Below, piece by piece: positions 26,606-34,747 of a stretch of DNA of 64,000 bases (the first letter of the stretch is position 1; each line of letters begins with the position of its first letter). This DNA is from Paludibaculum sp. (lineage in GTDB: Bacteria > Acidobacteriota > Terriglobia > Bryobacterales > Bryobacteraceae): positions 26,719-90,718 of the forward strand of contig JARKQJ010000189.1 of NCBI GenBank assembly GCA_029973955.1. The letters are read 5' to 3'. A program made the position numbers and the translations under genes. Under the pieces are notes generated by a model, which saw only the letters and a program-made list of their open reading frames with translations, did not search any database and was not told the DNA's origin.

Positions 26606-26615
26606 TTTCGCCGCC

Positions 26616-27107
26616 TCAGTCCTGCTTCGCCCGCGGTCCTAACACCCGCCGCGCCTGCTCCACATGCGCCCACGGCACCTGAATCTCGCCCCAGTCCCCT
26701 GCCTCCGGATACACCCACACCCGGTACTGTGCAAAATCGTTGGAGAGAAACACCGGAATCCCCTCCTGCTCCAGCAGCCCCCGCAACTCCTGCTCTTCTT
26801 CCTTCGATCCATACGCCGCCACCGTCACCAGTTCCCGCTCGCCTGCCGCGCCACCCGCCTCTCGCGCCGCCTCCGCCGCCTCCTCCGCCAGTTGTTCATC
26901 CGGAACTCCCGACTCCAAGGCCTGCCGCGCCTGCTCAGCCATCGCCAGCGGCACTTGCAGCAGCAGCGGGCTGTGCTTCCTCGCGAATTCGCCCGCCAGA
27001 TACACCGGAATCCCCATCGCTTCCAAGACCGACCTAGCCATCAGCGCCTCCACAATATCGGGGCAATGCATGATCGTCACCAGTTCCAGTTCGTCCACGG
27101 CTCTCAC
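26616..27107 (-). CDS. Tandem DUF2007-like putative signal-transducing protein
   Basis: A 163-residue acidic cytoplasmic protein made of two similar halves. Each half has the DUF2007 pattern of a short strand, a helix and G-I-P-V: ELVTIMHCPDIVEALMARSV with LEAMGIPVYLAG in the first, ELVTVAAYGSKEEEQELRGL with LEQEGIPVFLSN in the second, and each ends with a VPxAxxEQAR helix. The middle is Ala/Glu-rich. DUF2007 is related to PII-like folds and may be regulatory, but no role is known. The start is uncertain: GTG at 27107 or the in-frame GTG at 27098. It ends 10 bp after the convergent aldolase gene. Confidence 0.7.
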   Translation of the reverse strand: MRAVDELELVTIMHCPDIVEALMARSVLEAMGIPVYLAGEFARKHSPLLLQVPLAMAEQARQALESGVPDEQLAEEAAEAAREAGGAAGERELVTVAAYGSKEEEQELRGLLEQEGIPVFLSNDFAQYRVWVYPEAGDWGEIQVPWAHVEQARRVLGPRAKQD

Positions 27108-27160
27108 TCTATCACCGCTCCGCCATCCATCCCTCTTCCATTCCGCTCTATAGTAGTGAG

Positions 27161-27619
27161 GTGCTTTCCAGGCGATCTCTGAGTGCGGCCCTGCTCGCCA
27201 CCCCCAACTTCCATGCCCAGTCTGCGGACAAATCCACTATGAAGACCATCACCGGCGCCTTCGAAGTCAAACTCACCCCCGAAACTCTCAAGGGCGAACC
27301 ACTCGCCCGTCTTCACCTCGATAAACAGTTCCACGGCCCTCTCGAAGCGGCCAGCACCGGCCAGATGCTCTCTTACGGCGCCGCCGTTCCGGGTTCCGCC
27401 GTCTATGTCGCCATCGAACTGGTCACCGGCACCCTCGAAGGCCGCAAAGGCTCCTTCGTCCTGCACCACACCGGAGTCATGGATCGCGGCGCCCCCTCCC
27501 TCTCCATCTCCGTCGCCCCGGACTCCGGCACCGAAGCGCTCACCGGCCTCAAAGGCACCATGCAAATCCGCATCGAATCCGGCAAGCACTTCTACGACTT
27601 CACCTACTCAATCGCGTGA
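27161..27619 (+). CDS. DUF3224 family protein
   Basis: Up to 152 residues. The core follows DUF3224 closely: ITGAFEVKLTPETLKG, LDKQFHGPLEAASTGQML, VYVAIELVTGTLEGRKGSFV, LHHTGVMDRG, SVAPDSGTEALTGLKGTMQI and GKHFYDFTY. The fold is a small beta barrel related to allene-oxide-cyclase-like proteins, with no known reaction. I use a GTG at 27161 just after a GAGG-like sequence, which adds a possible signal peptide (MLSRRSLSAALLATPNFHAQ); the ATG at 27239 would give the 126-residue cytoplasmic form usual in the family. It is the last gene of the C-rich left block. Confidence 0.8.
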   Translation: MLSRRSLSAALLATPNFHAQSADKSTMKTITGAFEVKLTPETLKGEPLARLHLDKQFHGPLEAASTGQMLSYGAAVPGSAVYVAIELVTGTLEGRKGSFVLHHTGVMDRGAPSLSISVAPDSGTEALTGLKGTMQIRIESGKHFYDFTYSIA

Positions 27620-27938
27620 ACGTTCCCCAAGGCGTCCACCCCAAACAAACCCCTCCCCAACCCACCCGCAATCTTCCCCAGGGACGGTCCACCTGTGTCC
27701 CAAAACGAAGAACACCCTAACTTTCAACAACTTCCCCAGGTGGACACAGCGTGACTGTCCCGTCGAGGCGTCCTCCCCAACCAACGCCCTCCCCAACCCA
27801 CCCGCAACTGCCTGGCGGACACGGTTTCACCCAAACGGGGACAAAATGTCCCCTTCCGCCCGTGCGCGCCCGGCGTAGATCGATTTTGCCAATGAAAATG
27901 AAGCACTTACCCAGCCCTCGCGCACGCCCGGGATTGGC
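27620..27938 (+). repeat. Non-coding spacer with direct and inverted repeats
   Basis: This 319 bp spacer has no convincing gene. It holds two copies of a 21-base direct repeat (27651-27671 and 27787-27807, beginning CCCTCCCCAACCC). GTCCACCTG near 27688 is repeated as its inverse CAGGTGGAC near 27738, forming a nine-base dyad. A perfect seven-base inverted repeat GGGGACA-AAA-TGTCCCC sits at 27837-27853. Several GGACAC/GTCCC words recur. Strand composition changes on either side of it. I cannot tell whether it is a decayed mobile-element remnant, a REP-like intergenic element or a protein-binding region. Confidence 0.6.
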
Positions 27939-29162
27939 ATGACAAGTGCCTATCTCCAAGTGAGTACTGGAATGCGCACGGTGATTGCAGTGCCCGAGGC
28001 CGATCTCGCGGTTGAGATTCGTTCTCGCCTGGAGGAGGAGGAAGGATTCGAGATCGTCGCAACTCTCGATTCCTTGCCAGGCGGGAACGATCTGTCCGCG
28101 GTCCTGTCGCCGGATGTGGTCTTCCTCGGAGTCGATGGCCCCAACGCGGGCCGCGAGCGGATCGCGCCGCTGTTGGCGGCGAATCCGCATCTGCTCATCG
28201 TCGCGTGCGCGAAGCACCTCGCCGGCAGGGAGGTGGTGGAACTCCTGCGAGCCGGAGCGGCAGACTGTTTCCATCCGGGAATCTCGGGAGAGGACTTCCA
28301 GGATCTGGCAGGGCGGCTCCGGCGACGGGTTTCGGGAGGTGTGAAATCACCACGGGTGGAGCTGAGAGGGAAGACGGTAGGCTTTCTGAGTCTGAAGCCC
28401 GGTTCCGGCGCAACCACGCTGGCGGCGCAAACCGCCCACGCCATGCGCCGGCAGAGTGGCAAGCGAATCCTCCTGATAGACCTGAATCTTTACTCCGGAA
28501 CTCTCGGAATGGGTGTGGAGCAGCCCAGCGGTGCGCTCGACGTCGTTTCCGGCCTGGAACAACTGCCTCAGTTCCAGGACAGTGGCTGGGCGCACCATAC
28601 CACCTCGTACCACGGGTTGCGCATCCTGCCCGCGCCGCCACTGCCCTATCCCGATCACCCGTCGCAGTTGACCGGCGGGCTTCTCCGCTTGATCCAATCC
28701 GCCTGTAGAGAGTTCGATTGGGTTTTTATCGACCTGCCCCCGGCCGCCGCCGCCGGAACCTTGAGCCTGGCGCTGGCATTGGAGCGGGTGATTGCCGTGG
28801 CGACGCCGGAACTGCCATGCCTTCACCTGGCACGGCGCAGGTTGGAGGAACTCGGGCGGGCCGGCTTGAAAGCGCCACAACTCGAACTGGTGGTGAACCG
28901 GACCCGCAAATCAGACCTGGTTTCGCAGGAAGGGTTGTGTACCGTCCTGGGCACCAAGGTTCGTTGGAACATCCCTAACGATTACATGGCTTTGCAAGCT
29001 GCGGGAGAGAAAGGGCTGTCGGGCGAAAGCGCTCTGGCTGGGGCCATTCGCAAGATGGCCCTGGCACTCGCGGTGGTCGATAAAGCCAAGCCGGAAGAGC
29101 CCGCAAGCCAGCCCGGACTCCTGGTGCCCACCGCCCGCGCCATGATGGCCAACGCGAACTGA
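27939..29162 (+). CDS. CpaE/TadZ-like ParA-family ATPase with N-terminal receiver-like domain
   Basis: A 407-residue cytoplasmic protein. Residues 12-130 look like a receiver domain without a clear phosphorylated Asp motif (VIAVPEADLAVEIRSRLEEE, LSPDVVFLGVDGPNAG). From about 145 comes a MinD/ParA-type ATPase: deviant Walker A FLSLKPGSGATTLAAQ, Walker A' LLIDLNLYSG and Walker B FDWVFIDLPPA. In CpaE/TadZ this Ala-Thr-Thr version of the P-loop is common. These proteins place pilus machinery at a cell pole, but no tad/cpa genes are nearby, so its job here is unknown. The ATG at 27939 is used; ATG 27972 is an alternative. It ends 9 bp before the convergent rapZ. Confidence 0.82.
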   Translation: MTSAYLQVSTGMRTVIAVPEADLAVEIRSRLEEEEGFEIVATLDSLPGGNDLSAVLSPDVVFLGVDGPNAGRERIAPLLAANPHLLIVACAKHLAGREVVELLRAGAADCFHPGISGEDFQDLAGRLRRRVSGGVKSPRVELRGKTVGFLSLKPGSGATTLAAQTAHAMRRQSGKRILLIDLNLYSGTLGMGVEQPSGALDVVSGLEQLPQFQDSGWAHHTTSYHGLRILPAPPLPYPDHPSQLTGGLLRLIQSACREFDWVFIDLPPAAAAGTLSLALALERVIAVATPELPCLHLARRRLEELGRAGLKAPQLELVVNRTRKSDLVSQEGLCTVLGTKVRWNIPNDYMALQAAGEKGLSGESALAGAIRKMALALAVVDKAKPEEPASQPGLLVPTARAMMANAN

Positions 29163-29171
29163 CGGACACGC

Positions 29172-30041
29172 CTAGGTTTTGGCGATGTCCCGGTGCGAGA
29201 CCTGCACCGCATAGCCGTGCTTTCTCAAGCGCTTGCAGATCTCCTCGGCCAGCATCACGGAGCGGTGCCGGCCGCCTGTGCAGCCGATGGAGATGGTCAG
29301 GTAGCTCTTGCCCTCGCTGACGTAGTGAGGCACGAGATAGTGCAGCATTCCCGAAAGGCGCTCAATGAACTCCCCGGTCTGCGGGAAGCTGCGGATGTAG
29401 CGGGCCACGCCGGCGTGCTTGCCGGTGCGGTTCTTGAACTCGGGGATGAAGTAGGGGTTGGGCAGGAACCGCACGTCGAAGACGAGATCGCTCTCGGCCG
29501 GAACGCCGTGCTTGAAGCCGAAACTCAGGACATAGATCTGAAGTTGCGATGAGCCGGCCGAACCAAAATGCTCCGCCACACGCTTCCTCAACTGGTGCAC
29601 GGTCAGCGTCGAGGTGTTGATCACATAGTCGGCCAGGGCGCGGATGGTGGAAAGCTGTTCGCGTTCAGACTGGACATTGCCCAGCACCGTCTTTGAGCCG
29701 CCTAGCGGATGCGGGCGGCGGGTCTCGCTATAGCGGCGCACCAGGGTGTTGTCGTCGGCGTCCAGAAACAGCAGTCGAGTGCGGATCCGCTTGCGCAGCT
29801 TTTCGTAGATTTCCGGGAAACGCTGCAGTTGGTCAGGTTCGCGGATATCCACCACCAGGGCGGCGCGCTGAATGTTTGGCGAGTCTTTGGTCAGCTCGGC
29901 AAATTTCGGGATCAGGTCCAGGGGGAGATTGTCCACGGAATAGTAACCGTGATCCTCCAGGGACTTGAGAACGGTCCCCTTACCGGAGCCGCTAAGGCCG
30001 GTGATGATGACCAGTTCCGGGGCAGGGGACCGTTCCGGCAT
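29172..30041 (-). CDS. rapZ: RapZ-family nucleotide-binding protein (RNase adapter)
   Basis: A 289-residue P-loop protein. Walker A is GLSGSGKG near the N-terminus, followed by LEDHGYYSVDNLPLDLIPKF, the family signature, and DADDNTLVRRYSETRRPHPL. The C-terminal half contains SFGFKHGVPAESDLVFDVRF and SIGCTGGRHRSVMLAE, the RapZ C-terminal domain. In enterobacteria RapZ guides RNase E to GlmZ and senses glucosamine-6-phosphate; elsewhere (YvcJ) the role is less clear. Its ATG directly follows the hpf stop codon. The order lptB-rpoN-hpf-rapZ is the conserved rpoN neighbourhood known from many proteobacteria, here without ptsN. Confidence 0.95.
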   Translation of the reverse strand: MPERSPAPELVIITGLSGSGKGTVLKSLEDHGYYSVDNLPLDLIPKFAELTKDSPNIQRAALVVDIREPDQLQRFPEIYEKLRKRIRTRLLFLDADDNTLVRRYSETRRPHPLGGSKTVLGNVQSEREQLSTIRALADYVINTSTLTVHQLRKRVAEHFGSAGSSQLQIYVLSFGFKHGVPAESDLVFDVRFLPNPYFIPEFKNRTGKHAGVARYIRSFPQTGEFIERLSGMLHYLVPHYVSEGKSYLTISIGCTGGRHRSVMLAEEICKRLRKHGYAVQVSHRDIAKT

Positions 30042-30620
30042 CTACGCTTCCACCAGATCCACCTTACCGTCGCGCCGGCGGATCAGGACGTTGACTTTAT
30101 CTGTCCCGGCGTCGCGATAGACGAGGTAATCGCGATCCTCTTCCATCGCCAGCAGCGCTTCTTCCACCGTCATCGGCTTGCCGGCGGCCTTGTCGCCGGC
30201 TTTCACCACCTTGGTGGGCTTGGCTTTGACCGGCTTCGCTTTCTTGGCCTTGACGGCAGGCGCGGGCTCCGGCGGTTCGAGCGCCTCCTTCTTCATGGTG
30301 CGGACCTCGCGCGTCGGCGTGGCGCGCTTCGTCTCCCGCCACTTGCTGCGCGTCTTGATGGCTTGTTTCTCCACCTTCTCCACGGCGTCCATGATGGCCG
30401 TGAACTGGTCGGTCGCAGCGCCGGCGCCCACCATGGTGCTGTCGTAATACTGCAAACGCACCTCCGCCTGTTGGAGGTGCCTTTGGTTGGTTAAGATGAC
30501 CTGGGCTCCTTTCTCGCCGCGCCGTTCCAGCAGCTTGGAAAGGCGCGCGAAAGCCAGGGCGAGTTTTCGCTCCTGAGATGGATTGAGCTTGTCCTGTTTT
30601 CCAGTAAAGGTGATTTTCAT
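30042..30620 (-). CDS. hpf: Long-form ribosome hibernation promoting factor
   Basis: A 192-residue protein that dimerises and stores 70S ribosomes in slow growth. The N-terminal S30AE domain (MKITFTGKQDKLNPSQERKL, VILTNQRHLQQAEVRLQYYD, DQFTAIMDAVEKVEKQAIK) is followed by a Lys/Pro/Ala-rich linker (about 100-145) and the short C-terminal dimerisation domain (MTVEEALLAMEEDRDYLVYR, NVLIRRRDGKVDLVE), which marks the long form. S30AE strands are a little divergent. AAGG lies eight bases before the ATG. The stop codon touches the rapZ start, so the two are co-translated. Confidence 0.92.
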   Translation of the reverse strand: MKITFTGKQDKLNPSQERKLALAFARLSKLLERRGEKGAQVILTNQRHLQQAEVRLQYYDSTMVGAGAATDQFTAIMDAVEKVEKQAIKTRSKWRETKRATPTREVRTMKKEALEPPEPAPAVKAKKAKPVKAKPTKVVKAGDKAAGKPMTVEEALLAMEEDRDYLVYRDAGTDKVNVLIRRRDGKVDLVEA

Positions 30621-30671
30621 GGACTTGCCTTTCTCCTCCGCGCACTCACCAGGGTGACCGCAATGCCAACG

Positions 30672-32237
30672 TCAGTTGCGGACGCGCCGGTGGTGGGTGG
30701 AGGGAATCTTCATATCCTCGCGGTACTTGGCGACCGTACGGCGGGTGACCTGAATGCCCTGCTCCTGGAGCTTGGCGGCAATCTGGTCGTCGGTCAGTGG
30801 TTTGGAAGTGTCTTCTTCGTCGATCATCTTCTTCACCATGCGTTTGAGAGTCTGCAGCGGAATGCCGCCGCCCGAAGGGCCCTGGACGGCTTCAGAAAAG
30901 AAGAACCGCAGTTCGTAGACGCCCTGCGGCGTGTGGGCATACTTGCTGGCGACGGCCCGGCTGACCGTGCTGGGGTGCACGCCGATCTCTTCGGCGACAT
31001 CCTTGATCATCATCGGGCGCAGTTCGTCCAAGCCGTGCTCCAGGAACTCCGCCTGGCGCCGCACGATGCTCTGGCAGACCTTCAGAATCGTTTGCTTGCG
31101 CTGCTCGATGTTGCGGATGAGCTGCAGGGCAGACTGGAAACGCTCCTTGATGTAGTTGCGCGTGTCTTTATTGGGTTCCTGCTCGCGGTCCAGCAGGCGG
31201 CGGTAGCTGCCGTTCAGCCGGAGCTGCGGCAGGTCTTCATCCGAGATCTGGATGATGTACTCGTCGCCTTCCTTGAAGATGTAAACGTCCGGCTCCACCT
31301 GCCGGGCGCCCGGGCCGGAGTAGCGGATGCCCGGCTTGGGGTCGAGGCGGCGGATCACTTCCAGGGCGGTCTGGATGTGGCCGAGCGGACGGCCCAGCAG
31401 GCGCGCCAGTTCCTTCACGCTCTTGCTTTCCACCAGTTTGAGATGGTGCTCGACAATCTGCCAGGACACGCCGCCTTCGGCATTGCGGCTGGCCAACTGC
31501 AGCAGCAGGCACTCCTGCAATGAGCGCGCGCCCACGCCAGCCGGATCCAGCTTCTGGATCTGGGCCAGCGCCTCTTCCAGCGCTTCCACCCGATACCCTT
31601 CCGCCTCGGCGATCTCGCCCAGCGGTACGGAGAGATAACCCGTATCGTCAAGATTTCCGATGATGGCGTCGGCCGCGTCTCTCACTTCGCTGCTCAATAC
31701 CAGCAGGGCGAGCTGCTGGCGCAGATGTTCGGTGAGCGTCACCGGAGAAGAAAGAAACGTCTCGAAGCCAGGCTTGTCGGGGTCTTCCGATGCGGGCGAC
31801 TTGAAGCCCGGATCCATCCAGTCTTCGAAGTAGCTGCCGAAGTCGATCTGATCGAAAGGATCGGAGGCCTGCGCGGCCTCGGTGGATACCTGCGTGTCGA
31901 AGTCGTGCGTCGAAGCGCTGGATTCAGCCGCGTCGGCACGGTCGAACGAGTCGCCCTCGGCGGAAACCGCCGCATCATTGGTCACCTGCAGCACGTCGGC
32001 GTCGGATGGATTGGGGGCGCGTTCGGCTTCGAGCAGAGACTGGACTTCAGCGGGGGTCAGTTCCTCGCCCACCTCGCCCGTGTCTTCCAGCACGGGATTC
32101 TGGGCGATCTCCTGGGCGATCATATCGCGCAACTCCAGCCGGTTCAACTGGAGGACCGTCACCATCTGGACGAGCCCAGGCGTGAGGATTTGCTTCTGCT
32201 TGACCGCGATTTGGAGTCTCGGTGAGAGCAGGCTCAT
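30672..32237 (-). CDS. rpoN: RNA polymerase sigma-54 factor
   Basis: A 521-residue sigma-54. Region I (LSPRLQIAVKQKQILTPGLV, LQLNRLELRDMIAQEIAQNP) is Gln/Leu-rich as usual; an acidic region II covers about 50-150. The core-binding and helix-turn-helix parts follow (IGVHPSTVSRAVASKYAHTP), and the RpoN box near the end reads RRTVAKYRE, close to the canonical ARRTVAKYRE. It recognises -24/-12 promoters and needs an AAA+ activator, one of which is encoded at 3060-5198. I use the ATG at 32237, which has GAGG five bases upstream, over an in-frame GTG at 32258. It lies 51 bp after lptB in the same direction. Confidence 0.96.
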   Translation of the reverse strand: MSLLSPRLQIAVKQKQILTPGLVQMVTVLQLNRLELRDMIAQEIAQNPVLEDTGEVGEELTPAEVQSLLEAERAPNPSDADVLQVTNDAAVSAEGDSFDRADAAESSASTHDFDTQVSTEAAQASDPFDQIDFGSYFEDWMDPGFKSPASEDPDKPGFETFLSSPVTLTEHLRQQLALLVLSSEVRDAADAIIGNLDDTGYLSVPLGEIAEAEGYRVEALEEALAQIQKLDPAGVGARSLQECLLLQLASRNAEGGVSWQIVEHHLKLVESKSVKELARLLGRPLGHIQTALEVIRRLDPKPGIRYSGPGARQVEPDVYIFKEGDEYIIQISDEDLPQLRLNGSYRRLLDREQEPNKDTRNYIKERFQSALQLIRNIEQRKQTILKVCQSIVRRQAEFLEHGLDELRPMMIKDVAEEIGVHPSTVSRAVASKYAHTPQGVYELRFFFSEAVQGPSGGGIPLQTLKRMVKKMIDEEDTSKPLTDDQIAAKLQEQGIQVTRRTVAKYREDMKIPSTHHRRVRN

Positions 32238-32288
32238 CTGAACCTCATCATAGCGCACGGAGACACGAAGTCCAGCGAAAACGGCAGG

Positions 32289-33056
32289 CTATAGCCCAAG
32301 CTCGAAGCCCTCCCCGAGATAGATGCGGCGAACCTCCGGGTCCATGGCCAAAGCGGCCGGCGTCCCGGCACGGAAGATGCGCCCATTGTTAATGATATAG
32401 GCGCGATCGGTGACGGCGAGGGTCTCCCGCACGTTGTGGTCGGTAATCAGGATGCCAATGCCGTTGCGGCGGAGGTCGGAGATGATGCGCTGGAGTTCGA
32501 GCACCTGGATGGGATCGATGCCCGAAAAGGGCTCGTCCAGGAGCAAAAATTGGGGTCGAATGGCCAAAGAACGCGCGATTTCCACACGCCGGCGCTCACC
32601 GCCGGAGAGCATGTAGCCCTTGTTCTTCCGCACACGGTCCAGGCCCATCTGTTCGACCAGCGCTTCCAGCCGTTCGCGCCGCTCGCGGCCGTTTAGCGGC
32701 AGCGTTTCCAGGATGGCCAGGAGGTTGTCTTCCACGGAGAGCTTGCGAAAGACGGAGGCCTCCTGCGGCAGGTAGCTGATGCCGACACGCGCTCGCTGGT
32801 ACATGGCCAGCGAAGTGATCTCCTGCGAATCCAGGAGAATGCGTCCCGAGTCCGGGTTGATCAGGCCGACGATCATGTAGAAGGAGGTGGTCTTGCCGGC
32901 GCCGTTGGGGCCCAGCAGGCCGACCACTTCACCTGTTCCTACGCTGACGCTGACACCGTCAACCACACGCCGCCCGCGGTAGGTCTTCGAGATCTCCTCG
33001 GTGCGAAGGATCCGTTGCCCGTTGTTCGCCGCGCCGTTGTCGGGGGTTGTAGCCAC
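32289..33056 (-). CDS. lptB: LPS export ABC transporter ATP-binding protein LptB
   Basis: A 255-residue ABC ATPase that drives lipopolysaccharide from the inner to the outer membrane with LptFG. Walker [11 protein letters not shown]-loop [20 protein letters not shown], signature [16 protein letters not shown], Walker [14 protein letters not shown] and the switch His in [10 protein letters not shown] are all intact; the ASVFRKLSV segment is characteristic of LptB. The start is a GTG at 33056 with only a weak ribosome site. lptB heads the minus-strand set with rpoN, hpf and rapZ. Its usual upstream partner lptA/C lies 1.7 kb away behind a gene on the opposite strand. Confidence 0.95.
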   Translation of the reverse strand: MATTPDNGAANNGQRILRTEEISKTYRGRRVVDGVSVSVGTGEVVGLLGPNGAGKTTSFYMIVGLINPDSGRILLDSQEITSLAMYQRARVGISYLPQEASVFRKLSVEDNLLAILETLPLNGRERRERLEALVEQMGLDRVRKNKGYMLSGGERRRVEIARSLAIRPQFLLLDEPFSGIDPIQVLELQRIISDLRRNGIGILITDHNVRETLAVTDRAYIINNGRIFRAGTPAALAMDPEVRRIYLGEGFELGL

Positions 33057-33104
33057 TCAACCGTATTATCCACGAATGGCAGGGGCGGCGCGTCATTGTT
33101 CGTG

Positions 33105-34745
33105 ATGCGGCTCGTGATGCGGCTCAGAGCCTGGCGTTTTCTGATGGTGCTGCAGTTGGCGGCTTTGGCGCAAATGCCGACGGCTCCGCCGAAGCGGCCT
33201 CCAAAGATGTACTTCGCCGTGAGCGGAAGCGTTGTGGATGCCGATAGCGGGGCACCGTTGCCGAAAGCTGATGTGGCGGTGGTGTGCGCGGATAGCCGCG
33301 GGAGACGCGGGCGTGAGTTTGCGCCTCCGGTATCGATCAATGGCGTTTTCGCCTTCACCAGGCATTACGAAGACGGCTGCAGCGTGCGCGTGCAGGCGGA
33401 AGGCTACATCGAAGATTCGCCGCGAGGCGGGCGGGCCAGCGAGCTGATTGCATCGGGAGAGCAGGCTGACCGGACGTTGAGATTCGCTCTGCAGCGGGAG
33501 GGGGAGATTCGCGGAACGGTGCTGGACCGTGCGACGGAGGAGCCTGTGGCGGGTCTGACCGTTTGGGCGCAGTGGTCGGACTTCGAGCGTGGGAAGCGGC
33601 GCCTTCGGGTGTTGGGCGAGGCGACCACGACGGATGCCGAGGGCCGCTACCGGGTGAAGCGCTTGCCGCCTGGAGACTACTTCCTCCAGGTAGGACAGGC
33701 CGAGCAGGAGCGGATCGAGAGCCGGGCACTTCCCGCGGCCGGCATCTCCAGCTATGTGCGGACCTATTGGCCCGGCGGAGCGCAAGAGGCGGCAGTGCCG
33801 TTGCGGGTGCAGCCCGGCGCGTTGGTGAACGCTGGGGACCTGTTCGTGGAGCGCTCATCCGTCTATCGCGTTCATGCGCTGATCCAGACTCCGCTTTGCG
33901 CACCCGGCAGGATCTACCGGACGGTCCTGTGGCAGCTACGAGGCCCGGATTATCAGAGCAGGGCGACAGACCGGTTGGCTTGTGGGCAGCCCTTCACCAT
34001 CCGGAACCTCACGCCCGGCGCCTGGTGGCTGGAAACGCGACTGGAAGGAGGCACGCCGGAGGAGGCGGATGCGGCTGTTGAGCAGTTTGAGGTGAAAGAC
34101 AAAGACGTCGGGCTGCAACTCAATCCGCTGCCGGCCTTGCGGATTGCGTTGAAAGTGACAGGGAAGGGCGGCGACTCTTTCGAACAGGGTGAGGCCGTGT
34201 TGGCCCCCATGGGATGGCCGGTTTCCGCGCAGCCGGAGTGGGCGCGGATTCGCAACGGCTTGGCGGCACTGCTGGCACCTGCCTCGCACCAGGTGGAGCT
34301 TCGTTTGCGGGGATTGGGCGACCGGACTGGCATCCTCACCGTCCGCTACAACGGCGGCATGGTGGATGACGAGATCTTTACACTCAACCGCGAGGCGCCG
34401 GCGCAATCGTTGGAGGTGGTTCTGACCGCCGAGCCGCCGGCTCTGACGGGCACAGTCAAAGAGGACGGTAAAGCGGCTGCCGGTGCGCTGGTGGTGGTGG
34501 CGCCGTGGCCTTCCGCGCTGCGCGCGGAGTGGCCGAAGAGTTATCGGGCGAAGGCGGAGGGAGACGGCTCTTTCGCATTTCCGCCATTGCCGCCCGGCGA
34601 GTATCGCGTCTTCGGCATTGCAGCGGCGCTGGCGCAGAAACTGGAAGAGCCGGAGGTTCTGCTTAGACTGATCGGACGAGCCGCCACCGTGGTTTTGCGC
34701 GAGTCGGAAACCTCCACCGTCGCACTGCGGCCGGCGGAGCCCTGA
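33105..34745 (+). CDS. Exported carboxypeptidase-regulatory-like repeat protein
   Basis: A 546-residue protein made of beta-sandwich repeats. The carboxypeptidase-regulatory pattern is seen at least three times: FAVSGSVVDADSGAPLPKAD near the N-terminus, GEIRGTVLDRATEEPVAGLT with DAEGRYRVKRLPPGDYFLQV in the middle, and LTGTVKEDGKAAAGALVVVA with SFAFPPLPPGEYRVFG at the end. A hydrophobic stretch (LRAWRFLMVLQLAALAQ) looks like a signal peptide. The start is uncertain because a 12-base tandem duplication (33101-33124) gives two ATGs, 33105 and 33117. It separates lptB from lptC/A and ends 2 bp before the convergent lptC/A stop. The role is unknown, probably envelope structure or adhesion. Confidence 0.75.
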   Translation: MRLVMRLRAWRFLMVLQLAALAQMPTAPPKRPPKMYFAVSGSVVDADSGAPLPKADVAVVCADSRGRRGREFAPPVSINGVFAFTRHYEDGCSVRVQAEGYIEDSPRGGRASELIASGEQADRTLRFALQREGEIRGTVLDRATEEPVAGLTVWAQWSDFERGKRRLRVLGEATTTDAEGRYRVKRLPPGDYFLQVGQAEQERIESRALPAAGISSYVRTYWPGGAQEAAVPLRVQPGALVNAGDLFVERSSVYRVHALIQTPLCAPGRIYRTVLWQLRGPDYQSRATDRLACGQPFTIRNLTPGAWWLETRLEGGTPEEADAAVEQFEVKDKDVGLQLNPLPALRIALKVTGKGGDSFEQGEAVLAPMGWPVSAQPEWARIRNGLAALLAPASHQVELRLRGLGDRTGILTVRYNGGMVDDEIFTLNREAPAQSLEVVLTAEPPALTGTVKEDGKAAAGALVVVAPWPSALRAEWPKSYRAKAEGDGSFAFPPLPPGEYRVFGIAAALAQKLEEPEVLLRLIGRAATVVLRESETSTVALRPAEP

Positions 34746-34747
34746 AG

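Noticed and set aside
27717..28274. A 185-codon minus-strand frame crossing the repeat spacer and the start of the CpaE-like gene
   Set aside because: No family features and it conflicts with a well-supported gene on the plus strand; the frame is kept open by base composition only.
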